Numbered from the stretch's first letter, positions 15,051-25,007 are shown. The stretch: DNA of 47,737 nucleotides from SZUA-521 sp041738285 (GCA_041738285.1 JBGSQB010000080.1:1-47737); one strand, 5' to 3'. The notes: generated by a model not told the origin, from the sequence alone. A program made the numbers and translations.

Positions 15051-16124
15051 ATGACACTGCGCATCGGGTTGATCGGTTGCGGATTCATCGGCCGCTTTCA
15101 CGCAGCCAATCTGCGTCATCTCATCAAGCATCAGGCGCCGCTCTCCTACGTCGCCGTATGCGATCACAGCCTCGAACGCGCGCAAGGTTTTGCCCGCATC
15201 GCCGGCTGCGAAACGGTCACCACGAATGCCCAGGAACTGATCGATTCAGCCGCGATCGATGCGCTGTACATCTGCACAGAAACCTCGGGGCATCCAGCCC
15301 TCGTCGAGGCAGCCGCCCGCGCTGGCAAGCACGTGTTCTGCGAAAAGCCGTTGGCCAAAAACTATCATGACGCCCGGAGAATGCTCGATGCCGTGGAGCG
15401 TGCCGGGGTCACCCATCAGGTCGGATTGGTGTTGCGCTTCTCACCGGTGTATCGCGTGCTCGAGGACCTGATGAGTGACCCGGACCTCGGCACCATGCTC
15501 GCCGTGCAAATGCGCGACGATCAGTTCTTCCCTACCCGTGGACACTACGCATCGGCCTGGCGCGGCGATGTCGAGCGTGCAGGCGGCGGCACGCTGATCG
15601 AGCACTCGATTCACGACATCGACCTGCTGGCGCGCCTGATCGGCCCGATCGAACATGCGTCGTGCACGACGCGCATCACCAGCGGTCACGTCGGCATCGA
15701 AGACATCGCAACCGCGGCGCTTCGGCATGCCAACGGAGTGACGACGCAACTGGTATCCATCTGGCACGGCATGAACGACCGCGCTTCGACACGGCGCCTG
15801 GAGATCTTCTTCGAACGCGGCTGGTTCATGACGGAGCATGACTACTTCGGCACGGTGACAATGCAGCGCGACTCCGGACAACCCGTCACGCTCTCTTCAG
15901 ACGAGGTGCTGAACCGGTTCATGGCGCTCGAGGCGCTGGATAATCGCGCTCACGATCTACGCAGCATCGGTGGGCTCGGCGATCAGCGCTTCGTTGAATC
16001 TGCTCGGCAGCGCGCGCGCGCCCACCCCAGTTTTCACGAAGCAGTGACCGCGCACCGTGTCGTCGAGGCCTGCTATCGATCGGCCCGTGAAGGGTGCGAA
16101 ATCGCCATCAGTGCGGTCGACTAA
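15051..16124 (+). CDS. Gfo/Idh/MocA family oxidoreductase
   Basis: An NAD(P)-dependent dehydrogenase of 357 residues acting typically on sugars, inositols or related polyols. The start is at the ATG 15051 so that the Rossmann motif LRIGLIGCGFIGRFHAANL begins at residue 3. The conserved ETSGHPALVEAAARAGKHVFCEKPLAKN holds the catalytic Lys in EKP. The C-terminal part includes RGDVERAGGGTLIEHSIHDIDLL, with the His-x3-Asp pair of the active site. It is divergent from an LLM gene and its stop region overlaps the convergent carboxylesterase gene by 17 bp. The substrate is not predictable. Confidence 0.92.
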   Translation: MTLRIGLIGCGFIGRFHAANLRHLIKHQAPLSYVAVCDHSLERAQGFARIAGCETVTTNAQELIDSAAIDALYICTETSGHPALVEAAARAGKHVFCEKPLAKNYHDARRMLDAVERAGVTHQVGLVLRFSPVYRVLEDLMSDPDLGTMLAVQMRDDQFFPTRGHYASAWRGDVERAGGGTLIEHSIHDIDLLARLIGPIEHASCTTRITSGHVGIEDIATAALRHANGVTTQLVSIWHGMNDRASTRRLEIFFERGWFMTEHDYFGTVTMQRDSGQPVTLSSDEVLNRFMALEALDNRAHDLRSIGGLGDQRFVESARQRARAHPSFHEAVTAHRVVEACYRSAREGCEIAISAVD

Positions 16125-17631
16125 CCGCCCAGCGTGCGTCCATCAGATCCAGTTGCGCCCGTCTGAAACCCGCTGTCGCCTTCTGCTCCGCGGCGCCGAT
16201 CACCAGCGTGTAGTCGGTATCGACCTCGTATCGGGGCCATGACGGAAGTCCCTTCCCGTTCGGATCACCCGCCTTGGCAAAGTTCACCCAGCGCCGATGC
16301 AAGGCCTTTGACATGGCCTCGTCGGGTTCGGACACCAGCAGCCGCGCCATCGGCAACTGGCCGAGGGTTTCGAACACGAACGGGATCTCGCTGCCGTGAC
16401 CCGCACCGGGTATCTTGCCGCGGCGGCGCTCGAGCACATAGTCGAAGTGGTACAGCCAGGCAGGCAATTCCACGCGCGCAAACGAACGGGCGACGTGACG
16501 TGCGCCAGCGACAAAGGCACTGTCACCAAACAACGCATTGGCGAGGGCCTTGGGTTCGAGCGTTCCGTAGGCAGCCGCAATCGCGTTCGGATCGAGCCCC
16601 GCTGCCGCAACCACGGCTTCGCTCGACGTACCGAACGCGGCCAGGACGCTCGCTTCATGGCTGTTCGCGCCGACGAGCACGGGCACGCGGTTGAACGCGC
16701 CGTTCAACAAGCGCACACCGGGATCATCGGGCACGAGATTGCCGTCGATCACCGGTGCCACGGCACCAATACCACCTGCGATCCGATTACCCCCCAACAC
16801 TGTGTCGGCCGGCAGCGCACGCAAGGCGGCCGCATCGCCATCGGTCGCGACGTTCTGCTGCGCGGCCCAGGCAATACCTTCATCACGGAGCGATTGCCGT
16901 CCGCCGCGCGCGACATCGATGGCGCGCGAGATCTGATGCCCACCCCCACTTTGCACGATGGCACGCGCAAACAACGCATGCGTCGCGGGTGAAGCCAGCA
17001 GATATAGCACGCTGGCGCCGCCCGCAGACTCGCCGAACACGGTGACCTGCGCGGGGTCGCCACCGAACGCGGCGATGTTGCGCTTGATCCACATCAGCGC
17101 CGCGATTTGGTCCATCAGAGCAAAGTTGCCTTGCACTTCACCAAGCGCCGGGTGAGCGAAGAAGCCGAACCGGCCAAGACGATAGTTCAGCGAAACGAAC
17201 ACGACTCCGCTGCGCGCAAACGCCGCGCCATCATAAAACGGGGCTGCGGCCGAGCCCACGCGAAAGGCACCGCCGTGAATCCATACCATCACCGGCGCAC
17301 TGCCGCGCACATCGGGCGTCCACACATTGAGATACAGGCAGTCTTCGGCTGTAGGCCCGAAGTTGGTTGCGCGATCCCGGCGCTGCGGCTGCGGACAGGA
17401 TGTGCCGAACTTCGTCGCATCCCGCGGCTCGGACCACGCGACAGGTTGGACGGGGGCCGCCCAGCGCAGGTCCCCAACTGGAGGACGCGCGTAGGGCATG
17501 CCCTTGAAAACGGCAATGCGCGAATCCGTATCACCCACCACGACACCCGACTCGGTCGCGACCCGCGGCGCACCCACCGCTACGCTCGCCAACATCCAAC
17601 ACACGACAGCAGTCAACAGCCTCATCGACAC
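16108..17631 (-). CDS. Type B carboxylesterase, exported
   Basis: An alpha/beta hydrolase of the COesterase family, 507 residues. The N-terminus MSMRLLTAVVCWMLASVAVGA is a signal peptide, so it acts in the periplasm or outside. The start is the GTG at 17631 (GGAGG 5 bases upstream) or the ATG at 17625. The nucleophile elbow FGESAGG has Ser202, the oxyanion part is VMVWIHGGAF (114-123), and the His motif GHGSEIPFVFE is near residue 415. EDCLYLNVWTP is the typical family signature with the first disulfide Cys. It hydrolyses carboxyl esters; the natural substrate is unknown. Confidence 0.93.
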   Translation of the reverse strand: MSMRLLTAVVCWMLASVAVGAPRVATESGVVVGDTDSRIAVFKGMPYARPPVGDLRWAAPVQPVAWSEPRDATKFGTSCPQPQRRDRATNFGPTAEDCLYLNVWTPDVRGSAPVMVWIHGGAFRVGSAAAPFYDGAAFARSGVVFVSLNYRLGRFGFFAHPALGEVQGNFALMDQIAALMWIKRNIAAFGGDPAQVTVFGESAGGASVLYLLASPATHALFARAIVQSGGGHQISRAIDVARGGRQSLRDEGIAWAAQQNVATDGDAAALRALPADTVLGGNRIAGGIGAVAPVIDGNLVPDDPGVRLLNGAFNRVPVLVGANSHEASVLAAFGTSSEAVVAAAGLDPNAIAAAYGTLEPKALANALFGDSAFVAGARHVARSFARVELPAWLYHFDYVLERRRGKIPGAGHGSEIPFVFETLGQLPMARLLVSEPDEAMSKALHRRWVNFAKAGDPNGKGLPSWPRYEVDTDYTLVIGAAEQKATAGFRRAQLDLMDARWAVSRPH

Positions 17632-17719
17632 ATCGTCCTCCGGCGCGCGAATTCAATCTGCAATCTCGACCAGCCACGCCGCATAATCAAGTCACCTGAT
17701 CGATGGCGGAACTCGAGTG

Positions 17720-19375
17720 ATGCGAATGCTGCTGTGCGGACTGACCCTTACCCTGCTCGTTAGCGGCTGCGATCGCACACCCAAGCAGCACGCCGACCTG
17801 ATCCTCACCGGTGGCAACGTCATAACCGTCGACGTCGCTTCGCCGACCGCCACGACCGTCATCGTGATTGGTGATCGAATCGCAGCAGTCGGCGGCGACG
17901 AACTGCTCGACGCATACCAAGCCGCGCGCACGGTCGACCTCGCAGGCAAGACGCTGATACCCGGCTTCATCGACTCGCATATTCACATTCGGGGCAATCC
18001 GAGCCACTACATCGAGCTGTCGAAAATGCGATCGATCGCTGAGATCGCTCTACGCGTGGCCGCCAAAGCCAAGGAGCTCGGACCGGGCAAATGGATCACC
18101 GGATATGGATGGTCCGAAGACGAACTCGCCGAGCAGCGGCGACCACTGCTCGACGATCTGAACGCCGCCGCTCCGCACAACCCAGTCATGCTCACCCGCG
18201 CCGGCGGACACTCCGCGGTCGGCAACAGCCTTGCATTTGCCTTCGCGGGCATCAACGAGCAGAGCCCGGATCCAGATGGTGGTGTCATCGAGCGGGATGT
18301 GGCCGGTCGGCTGAACGGCGTGATCCGCGAGCGGCAGGACATCGTTCTCGATCTGGTACCGGCACCCGATCAGGAGGAACTGCGCACAAGCCTAGTCGCG
18401 AACCTCACCGATCTCTTTGCCAAAGGCATCACCAGCATCATCCAGGCCGAGGACACCGTCGCCTACTTCCCCGAATGGGAAGCCATCTATACCGAACATC
18501 GCGGCAAACTCCCTCGCGCCGCCGTGCAACTGCGTTGGGAAGGCGACGAGAAGATGGCAGCATTTGGACGCAAGTCTGGCGATGGCGATGAACACCTGCG
18601 CGTCGGCGCAGTGAAGCTGTTCGTCGACGGTGGATTCACGGGACCCGCGGCGTACACCAAGGAGCCGTACCAAGGACAACCGCATTATCGGGGCACGCTG
18701 ACAATGCCGGAAGCGGATCTCGAGACCATCGTGCGCGAAGCGCACAACGCAGGCTGGCAATTGGGAATCCACGCAATTGGCGATGCCGCGATCGAACTCA
18801 CCGTCGGATTTCTGCGCAACGCCATCGAATCGACACCTCGGACCGACCACCGGCACTACCTGAACCACTTCACCGTGATGCCGTCGGATGCGACCATGAT
18901 CGACATGGCGGCGCACGGAATTGCAATCACCCAGCAGCCGAACTTCACCTACACCCTCGAAGGACGCTATGCGGCAAACCTCGATGGCGCACGGCTCGCG
19001 CACAACAATGCGCTCCGTACACCCATGTCACATGGCGTCTTCGTCGCGATTTCGAGCGACATTCTGCCAATCGGGCCTACTGTGGGCCTGTACGCTGCCG
19101 TGACACGCAAAGGCATGAGCGGCGCGGTCTACGGCGCCGAAGAAGCCCTGACGATGGCCGAGGCGCTGCGCGGCTACACCGTGAACGGTGCCTGGTTGAC
19201 CCGCGAAGAGACAAGCAAAGGCACCATCGAGCCGGGCAAACTCGCCGACCTCGTCGTGCTCGACAAAGATCCGTTGAGTATCGATCCCGGACAGATTCTC
19301 GATCTCGTGGTTCTACAGACGTATCTCGGTGGTCGCCTCGTCTACGACTCGCAAGGCGCCGATAGCGGCGGCTGA
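17720..19375 (+). CDS. Amidohydrolase family lipoprotein (YtcJ-like)
   Basis: A metal-dependent hydrolase of the Amidohydro_3 group, 551 residues from the ATG at 17720 (a GTG lies in frame just upstream). The signal with lipobox LLVSGC has Cys17, so it is a predicted lipoprotein. Motifs: ADLILTGGNVITVD, PGFIDSHIHIRG with the first metal-binding His-x-His, GIHAIGDAAIELTVG with further His ligands, and FVAISSDILPIGP with the Asp ligand. EPGKLADLVVLDKDP is the family C-terminal sheet. The substrate class (amide, formamide or similar) is not predictable. Its 3' end overlaps the convergent SIMPL gene by 34 bp. Confidence 0.9.
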   Translation: MRMLLCGLTLTLLVSGCDRTPKQHADLILTGGNVITVDVASPTATTVIVIGDRIAAVGGDELLDAYQAARTVDLAGKTLIPGFIDSHIHIRGNPSHYIELSKMRSIAEIALRVAAKAKELGPGKWITGYGWSEDELAEQRRPLLDDLNAAAPHNPVMLTRAGGHSAVGNSLAFAFAGINEQSPDPDGGVIERDVAGRLNGVIRERQDIVLDLVPAPDQEELRTSLVANLTDLFAKGITSIIQAEDTVAYFPEWEAIYTEHRGKLPRAAVQLRWEGDEKMAAFGRKSGDGDEHLRVGAVKLFVDGGFTGPAAYTKEPYQGQPHYRGTLTMPEADLETIVREAHNAGWQLGIHAIGDAAIELTVGFLRNAIESTPRTDHRHYLNHFTVMPSDATMIDMAAHGIAITQQPNFTYTLEGRYAANLDGARLAHNNALRTPMSHGVFVAISSDILPIGPTVGLYAAVTRKGMSGAVYGAEEALTMAEALRGYTVNGAWLTREETSKGTIEPGKLADLVVLDKDPLSIDPGQILDLVVLQTYLGGRLVYDSQGADSGG

Positions 19376-20052
19376 GCCACCAGCTCGAAACGCACATCGA
19401 CGGCGCGCTCGATCGTCAGTGTGCCGGGACGAAAGTCATCGGCCTCCTTGCTCATCGCCATCCGGCTCGCAAGCGGCATGGGCGAAGAGCCCGTGTCGTG
19501 CACCGTTACCTGAAGCGCGCGGCCAACCGCCATGTCCAGTTCCCCCGCAACGAACTGCGCTTCGATTCGCGCACGGTCGATGGCCAGTTCGAGCGCCGCA
19601 CGTTCGAGGATGGCGCGATCGCGCACGTCGAGTTCCACGCCTTGAATCTGATTGACCCCTGCTGCGATCGCACCATTGGTCAGGGCGCCGTAGTGGGTCA
19701 GATTGGTCAACTCCACACGCACGGTGCGGCTGACGACGACGCCCTCGAGCACGGAGCGCCCGTCGACGTAGCGATACTCCGGCCGTACCTGTATGACCGC
19801 GGCAGTGATATCGTCCCGCGCAACACCATGCTTCTCTGCCAGCGCAATCACGGCCGCGGTGGCGCCGTCGACCTCGCGCTTCAGCGCAACTGCATCGCTA
19901 CCCTGGCGCACGATCTCGAAGGTGAAACGCGCCATGTCGGGTTCGATTTCGCTCGCGCCCCGTCCGGTGACGTGAATTCCGGAACTGCTGTCGGCGAGCG
20001 CGGCCGCGGTCATCATCAGCGCACACACCACGGCGATCAGGCGACCCATCAT
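19342..20052 (-). CDS. SIMPL domain (DUF541) periplasmic protein
   Basis: A 236-residue exported protein of the SIMPL/DUF541 family, whose members (such as E. coli YggE and B. cenocepacia and Brucella homologues) are oligomeric periplasmic or membrane proteins of poorly defined role, linked to oxidative stress. The signal peptide MMGRLIAVVCALMMTAAALAD is clear. IHVTGRGASEIEPDMARFTFEIVRQGSDA is the typical family start, and VVVSRTVRVELTNLTHYGALTNGAI the middle. An AAGGAA site lies about 8 bases before the ATG at 20052. A TACACT -10-like hexamer is near 20084-20089 on the same strand. Confidence 0.9.
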   Translation of the reverse strand: MMGRLIAVVCALMMTAAALADSSSGIHVTGRGASEIEPDMARFTFEIVRQGSDAVALKREVDGATAAVIALAEKHGVARDDITAAVIQVRPEYRYVDGRSVLEGVVVSRTVRVELTNLTHYGALTNGAIAAGVNQIQGVELDVRDRAILERAALELAIDRARIEAQFVAGELDMAVGRALQVTVHDTGSSPMPLASRMAMSKEADDFRPGTLTIERAVDVRFELVAQPPLSAPCES

Positions 20053-20141
20053 TGGCGAATTCCTTCTGTATGACTTGCGGGTAGTGTACTGCGGTCGGCA
20101 CGCCTGATATAACAGCGCGCAATCAATGGGCGGACATCCTC

Positions 20142-21380
20142 ATGCGCTTCGTTCTGCCGATAGTGGCTGCGACGGTTCTGATGTACGGCTGTGACAGCTC
20201 GACCCCGGTCGCGCAGGCACCCGAACCCTACGAGAAGACCCTGCGACTCGCCATCGAGAACGCAAAGCCCGGCGACGTCATTACGATCCCTGCCGGCGTT
20301 CACGCCATCACTCGCAGCCTGGTACTGAACGCATCCAACGTGACCATTCGCGGCGCCGGAATGACCGAGACCGTGCTGTCGTTCAAGGGCCAGATCGCTG
20401 GCGCCGAGGGCCTGCTCGTCAACGCGTCCAACTTCACCATCGAGGACGTCGCCATCGAGGACACGAAGGGAGATGCACTCAAAGTCAACGAAGGTAGCAA
20501 CATCGTCATTCGCCGTGTTCGCACCGAGTGGACTCGCGGGCCCGACACCGAAAATGGCGCTTACGGCATCTATCCCGTACAGACGGAAAATACGTTGATC
20601 GAGGAATCCATCGCCATCGGTGCATCCGATGCGGGCATCTACGTCGGCCAGTCGCGCAACGTCGTGGTGCGCAAGAATCAGGCGCATCGCAACGTCGCCG
20701 GCATCGAAATCGAGAACACCATCGGTGCGGACGTGTACGACAACGTCGCGACCGAAAACACCGGCGGCGTTCTCGTCTTCAACATGCCGGATCTGGCACA
20801 GGCCGGTCACTCGACCCGCGTGTACAACAACAAGATTGCGGGCAACAACACCGCGAACTTCGGCGCACCCGGCTCGGCGGTCGCGGGCGTCCCGGCCGGT
20901 ACCGGGGTGATCATCAATTCCAACGACCGTGTCGAGGTATTCGCCAACGAGATCGCCGACAACAATACCGCCAACGTGATCGTGTCGAGCTACTTCAGTG
21001 CGGGCTACGCGGGCGAACGTGAGCAGGCATCAGCCTTCGATCCGTACCCGGAATCGATCTACATCTACGACAACACGTTCACCGGTGGTGGTGGCGCCGC
21101 CGGTCGCGAAGCCCTCGAGCAGCTTCGTGTCGCGATGTTCGGTGCCGACGGCCGTCTGCCCGACATCGTCTGGGATGGGGTGACAAACCCGGCGCTGCTC
21201 GTCGACGGCCAATTGCCACCCGAACACCGATTGTGCGTACAGAACGGCGACGCAAAGGTACTCAATGCGGACGGCGGGAATGGCTACGCAAGCCCGAGCA
21301 TGGATCAAACGACGCACGCATGCAGCCTGCCGAAACTGCCCGCCATCGTGCTCCCCGACCCGGTCATCGCATCGCGGTGA
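20142..21380 (+). CDS. Parallel beta-helix lipoprotein (SO_2929-like)
   Basis: A predicted lipoprotein of 412 residues: signal MRFVLPIVAATVLMYGC with Cys17. The body consists of right-handed beta-helix turns, visible as repeated short strands such as NVTIRGAGMTETVLSFKG, NFTIEDVAIEDTKGDAL, NIVIRRVRTEW, NTLIEESIAIGASDAGIYV and NVVVRKNQAHRNVAGIEI. From memory it belongs to the beta-helix group that pairs with HNE_0200/SO_2930-type cytochromes, and that gene follows here. A TATAAC hexamer (20108-20113) may be its -10 box. The function is unknown; beta-helices often bind or cleave polysaccharide, but no catalytic signature was identified. Confidence 0.85.
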   Translation: MRFVLPIVAATVLMYGCDSSTPVAQAPEPYEKTLRLAIENAKPGDVITIPAGVHAITRSLVLNASNVTIRGAGMTETVLSFKGQIAGAEGLLVNASNFTIEDVAIEDTKGDALKVNEGSNIVIRRVRTEWTRGPDTENGAYGIYPVQTENTLIEESIAIGASDAGIYVGQSRNVVVRKNQAHRNVAGIEIENTIGADVYDNVATENTGGVLVFNMPDLAQAGHSTRVYNNKIAGNNTANFGAPGSAVAGVPAGTGVIINSNDRVEVFANEIADNNTANVIVSSYFSAGYAGEREQASAFDPYPESIYIYDNTFTGGGGAAGREALEQLRVAMFGADGRLPDIVWDGVTNPALLVDGQLPPEHRLCVQNGDAKVLNADGGNGYASPSMDQTTHACSLPKLPAIVLPDPVIASR

Positions 21381-22504
21381 TCCGGGCATCGATGGGTATC
21401 GCGCTGGCGGCCAGCCTGCTGCTGAGTGCCTGCAGCGATCCCAAGGTCAACGCGTTCAGCCCCGAGGCGTACCCCGCACAACTGTCGGCGTGGGGCGTCG
21501 TCGTCGCCGATGGCGGGCACCTGCGGCTGGGTGACTCCGTTGTGCCGTACGACCTTGCCACACCGCTGTACACCGATCACGCGCATAAACTGCGCACGGT
21601 CTGGATACCTGCCGGGTCAAAAGCACGTTTCGACGAGCGCGACGTGTTCGACTTTCCAATCGGCACCATCATCAGCAAGACGTTCTACTACCCACGCGGC
21701 AGTACCGTCACAGCAGTCGCGCTCACCGACGATCACAGTGCGGATTTCGCCGGCAGCAGCCTGGATCTCTCTGCGGTTCGTCTCGTCGAGACTCGGCTAC
21801 TGGTGCGCCAGCCCCATGGCTGGGACGCACTGCCGTACATCTGGGACGCTGCGCAACAGGACGCACGCCTCGAGATTGCCGGTGACGTGATGTCACTGGC
21901 TACCGACGACGGCACGCTCACCTATGTCATTCCGACGCGCAACGAATGCGCGAGTTGTCACGCATCCGACCACACGAGCGGCGCGCTGCAACCCATCGGT
22001 ATGGCCGCTCGTCACCTCGATAAAGAGTACGAACACTACGAAGACGGACCTGCGCCGCAACTGAATAGGTGGCTGATGGACGGCTTGATCGACCGCATTG
22101 CGCCCGCCTCACCCCGCAATGCGCTGTGGCGGGCCGGCGCGTTCGATGACCTCGACAGTCGCGCGCGTTCGTATCTCGACATCAACTGCGGTCACTGCCA
22201 CAACGAAAGGGGATCGGCCGACACGTCAGGCTTGTTTCTGGATCGATTCGCAACCGATCAGCGGGCGATCGGGGTGTGCAAACCGCCGATCGCCGCGGGG
22301 CGTGGATCAGGGGGACACGCCTTTGCGATTGTGCCGGGCACATCCAGTGCCTCGATACTGGTGTATCGGATGCGATCTACTGATCCCGGGTCCATGATGC
22401 CCGAACTAGGACGCACGACCGCGCACGAGGCAGGCATTGCCCTCATCGAACGGTGGGTCGACTCGCTGCCGCGGAACGATTGCGGTCGAGTAGAAGGGGC
22501 GTAG
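21377..22504 (+). CDS. Diheme c-type cytochrome, HNE_0200/SO_2930-like
   Basis: A 375-residue secreted cytochrome. The start is taken as the GTG at 21377, overlapping the previous stop by 4 bp (GTGA); an ATG at 21392 is an alternative. The signal MGIALAASLLLSAC ends in a lipobox. Two heme-binding motifs are seen: CASCH at residues 191-195 and CGHCH at 271-275. The first half (PYDLATPLYTDHAHKLRTVWIP and FPIGTIISKTFYYP) has no obvious enzyme signature. It is translationally coupled with the beta-helix gene, as in Shewanella, so the two should work together, perhaps in an envelope redox step. It overlaps the convergent kinase gene by 62 bp. Confidence 0.87.
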   Translation: MIRASMGIALAASLLLSACSDPKVNAFSPEAYPAQLSAWGVVVADGGHLRLGDSVVPYDLATPLYTDHAHKLRTVWIPAGSKARFDERDVFDFPIGTIISKTFYYPRGSTVTAVALTDDHSADFAGSSLDLSAVRLVETRLLVRQPHGWDALPYIWDAAQQDARLEIAGDVMSLATDDGTLTYVIPTRNECASCHASDHTSGALQPIGMAARHLDKEYEHYEDGPAPQLNRWLMDGLIDRIAPASPRNALWRAGAFDDLDSRARSYLDINCGHCHNERGSADTSGLFLDRFATDQRAIGVCKPPIAAGRGSGGHAFAIVPGTSSASILVYRMRSTDPGSMMPELGRTTAHEAGIALIERWVDSLPRNDCGRVEGA

Positions 22505-25007
22505 CGCTTCCAATCTCCTCGTCTGGGCCATCGTCGCGACGATGGAAACGTTCGATGGCGGCGGCCAGCTGCTCCACGCGCACGGGCTTGGCCAGGTAGT
22601 CGTCCATACCCGCTTCGAGACACGAGAGCCGATCCTGTTCCTGGGCGTTCGCCGTCATCGCTACGATCCAGGGCTGCGACACGTCGAGACGACGCAGCAC
22701 TTTCGTCGCCTCCAGCCCATCGACCTCAGGCATCTGGACGTCCATCAGCACGAGGTCGTAGGGATGCGCACGAATGAGCGCCAACGCCTCGGTGCCGTTA
22801 CCGGCGAGATCCGCCCGATACCCGAGCCGTCCCAACATGCGCAGCGCGACCTTCTGATTCACCGCGTTGTCTTCGGCGAGGAGAATACGAAGCGGTGCGG
22901 GTGCATCGGCGACGCCTGCGACGACTGACGAGTTGGTGCTCGCGTCGCGCTTCGCGACATTACCTCGCAGCACGCGTTCCATCGCGCGCTTCAGGGTTGC
23001 CCGTTTGACCGGTTTGGTCAGCGTACCGTCGTACAAGCCCGCTTGCAGATCGACCGCTTCGCGACCAACGGATGTCAGTAGCAGGAGCGGCGGACATGCA
23101 TCGCCCAGATCGCTTCGCAGTCGCCACGCGACTTCATCGCCGCTGAGCTCTGGCATCTGATGATCGAGCACGATCAGATCGTAGCCCTTGCGCGCTTCCT
23201 CCAGACACTCCCAGGGGGACTCGCAACACAATACATCGACGCCAAAGCCGCGCAGAGTCAGCTCCAATACCTCCCGATTGGTTGCGTTGTCGTCCACACA
23301 CAACACGCGACGCGCTGGCAGCAACTTCGCGTCCAGCGCACGCTCGCTGTCGTCCGCACCCCTTCCAAGCAACACCGAAAAACTGAACACCGATCCGCGG
23401 TCCACTTCGCTGATGACGGACATGGTGCCATTCATCAACTCGACCAATCGTTTGGAGATCGACAGGCCAAGCCCAGTGCCGCCGAACTTGCGGGTCGTGG
23501 ATGCATCGATTTGCGAGAACGCATTGAACAGAAGATGGCGACGATCCGCTGGGATGCCAATCCCGGTGTCACGTACGTCGACGTGTAGCCGATGCCCGGC
23601 GCCCTCCACGCGACACGAAACGTGTACGTGCACCTCGCCGCGATGCGTGAACTTCACGCCGTTCGCGATCAGGTTGACCAGCACCTGGCGCAGTCGCGTG
23701 GAATCGCCTACGAGTTCCCGCGGCACGCTCGGTTCAACGTACATCGACAACTCGAGTCCCTTGCCGAATGCCTGACTCGCCAATAGATCCAGGCTCTCGG
23801 CGACGCAACGTTCGACGTCAAAGGCGTGATGCTCGAGATCAACGTGACCCGCCTCGATCTTCGAGAAGTCCAGAATGTCGTTGATGATCGTCAGCAAGGA
23901 GTCGCCACTCGTTCGAATGATCTCGACGAATTCGCGCTGTTGCTCATCGAGACTGGAGTCCAAGAGCAGGCTGGTCATCCCGATCACACCGTTCATAGGC
24001 GTGCGAATTTCGTGGCTCATGTTGGCGAGGAAACGGCCCCTGGCCACCACCGCCGACTCGGCGAGATCCTTGGCGCGGCGCAGGGACTCCTCCATCGCCT
24101 TGCGTTTGGTGATGTCGGTGATGCGAACCAGCAATACCTGGCTGCCGCGCAGGTCGAGCAATCGCACGGCAACATCACCCCATAGACGGGTGCCACTGGC
24201 GGTCGTGACTTCACGTTCGCCACTCCACAGTTGATCGACGCCGTCCGGCACGTTCAGGCGCCCCAATTCCTGCTCGGTACGTGCGCCCAACACACCCCGG
24301 ACGAGTCGACCGATTTCTGTCATGTCGGTGGTTTCGAACAGCATCTGGGCGCGCTCGTTGACCATGAGCAGCGTCTCACCTTCGGCCTCGCCGAGAATCA
24401 ATGCATCTGCCGAACCCTGTACTACACCGGACATCAGCGCTTCGCTGCGCTCAATGCGCGCCTCGGTCGACAATCGCGTACCCAGCACCAGATACACGAT
24501 CACCGAAAAGATCGTCAGCAGCATGGTGTAGTAGGTCGGAGGAAGCGCCGGCTCTGGCACCAGACGCACACCGACGATGAGGCCACCCGCGACGACGATC
24601 AGAAACGCCGCGAGGGTGCGTCGCTCGCGCATCAATAGGCTCGCAGCCGTCATGATGACGAGCGTCGCCATCACGGAATCCGTATTGAATCCGGTGCCAT
24701 ACGCAAGACCGACGCACCACAGGCCAGCCGCGAACGTGGGAACCGCTGCCCAGCTCTCCGGGGACTGTCTGATGCGGGTGGAAACGAACGTTCCGACGAA
24801 GTAAGCCGCGATCGTCGCAATCACGATCAGGCGCAAGCTCCACGACCAGGATGGCTCGGGGTCGAAGTCACGACGCAGCACCCCGATCCCCAGTAGTGCG
24901 ACCGAGGCAGCGATGGCGAGCACGCGATAGACGGCCAGGACGCTGAATGACCTGCGTCCGCGCAACTGATCCGGTGATCGTTCGGATGAAAGCACAGCCT
25001 CGCCCAA
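22443..25007 (-). CDS. Hybrid sensor histidine kinase with two receiver domains
   Basis: A membrane kinase of 854 residues. About five to six hydrophobic segments lie between residues 22 and 177, followed by a PAS-like region (about 185-305). HisKA has FLANMSHEIRTPMNG with His332. HATPase_c has the N box around NLIANGVKFTH (445-455), DTGIGIP (480-486) and GTGLGL (510-515). Receiver 1 has Asp615 (LIVLDHQMPE) and receiver 2 Asp756 (LVLMDVQMPE). No HPt domain is present, so a separate phosphotransfer protein is expected. The TTG at 25007 is used as start, with a GTG at 24995 as an alternative. It is the third gene after a desaturase and a transglycosylase lipoprotein that may feed it envelope signals. 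Confidence 0.93.
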   Translation of the reverse strand: MGEAVLSSERSPDQLRGRRSFSVLAVYRVLAIAASVALLGIGVLRRDFDPEPSWSWSLRLIVIATIAAYFVGTFVSTRIRQSPESWAAVPTFAAGLWCVGLAYGTGFNTDSVMATLVIMTAASLLMRERRTLAAFLIVVAGGLIVGVRLVPEPALPPTYYTMLLTIFSVIVYLVLGTRLSTEARIERSEALMSGVVQGSADALILGEAEGETLLMVNERAQMLFETTDMTEIGRLVRGVLGARTEQELGRLNVPDGVDQLWSGEREVTTASGTRLWGDVAVRLLDLRGSQVLLVRITDITKRKAMEESLRRAKDLAESAVVARGRFLANMSHEIRTPMNGVIGMTSLLLDSSLDEQQREFVEIIRTSGDSLLTIINDILDFSKIEAGHVDLEHHAFDVERCVAESLDLLASQAFGKGLELSMYVEPSVPRELVGDSTRLRQVLVNLIANGVKFTHRGEVHVHVSCRVEGAGHRLHVDVRDTGIGIPADRRHLLFNAFSQIDASTTRKFGGTGLGLSISKRLVELMNGTMSVISEVDRGSVFSFSVLLGRGADDSERALDAKLLPARRVLCVDDNATNREVLELTLRGFGVDVLCCESPWECLEEARKGYDLIVLDHQMPELSGDEVAWRLRSDLGDACPPLLLLTSVGREAVDLQAGLYDGTLTKPVKRATLKRAMERVLRGNVAKRDASTNSSVVAGVADAPAPLRILLAEDNAVNQKVALRMLGRLGYRADLAGNGTEALALIRAHPYDLVLMDVQMPEVDGLEATKVLRRLDVSQPWIVAMTANAQEQDRLSCLEAGMDDYLAKPVRVEQLAAAIERFHRRDDGPDEEIGSATPLLLDRNRSAAASRPTVR

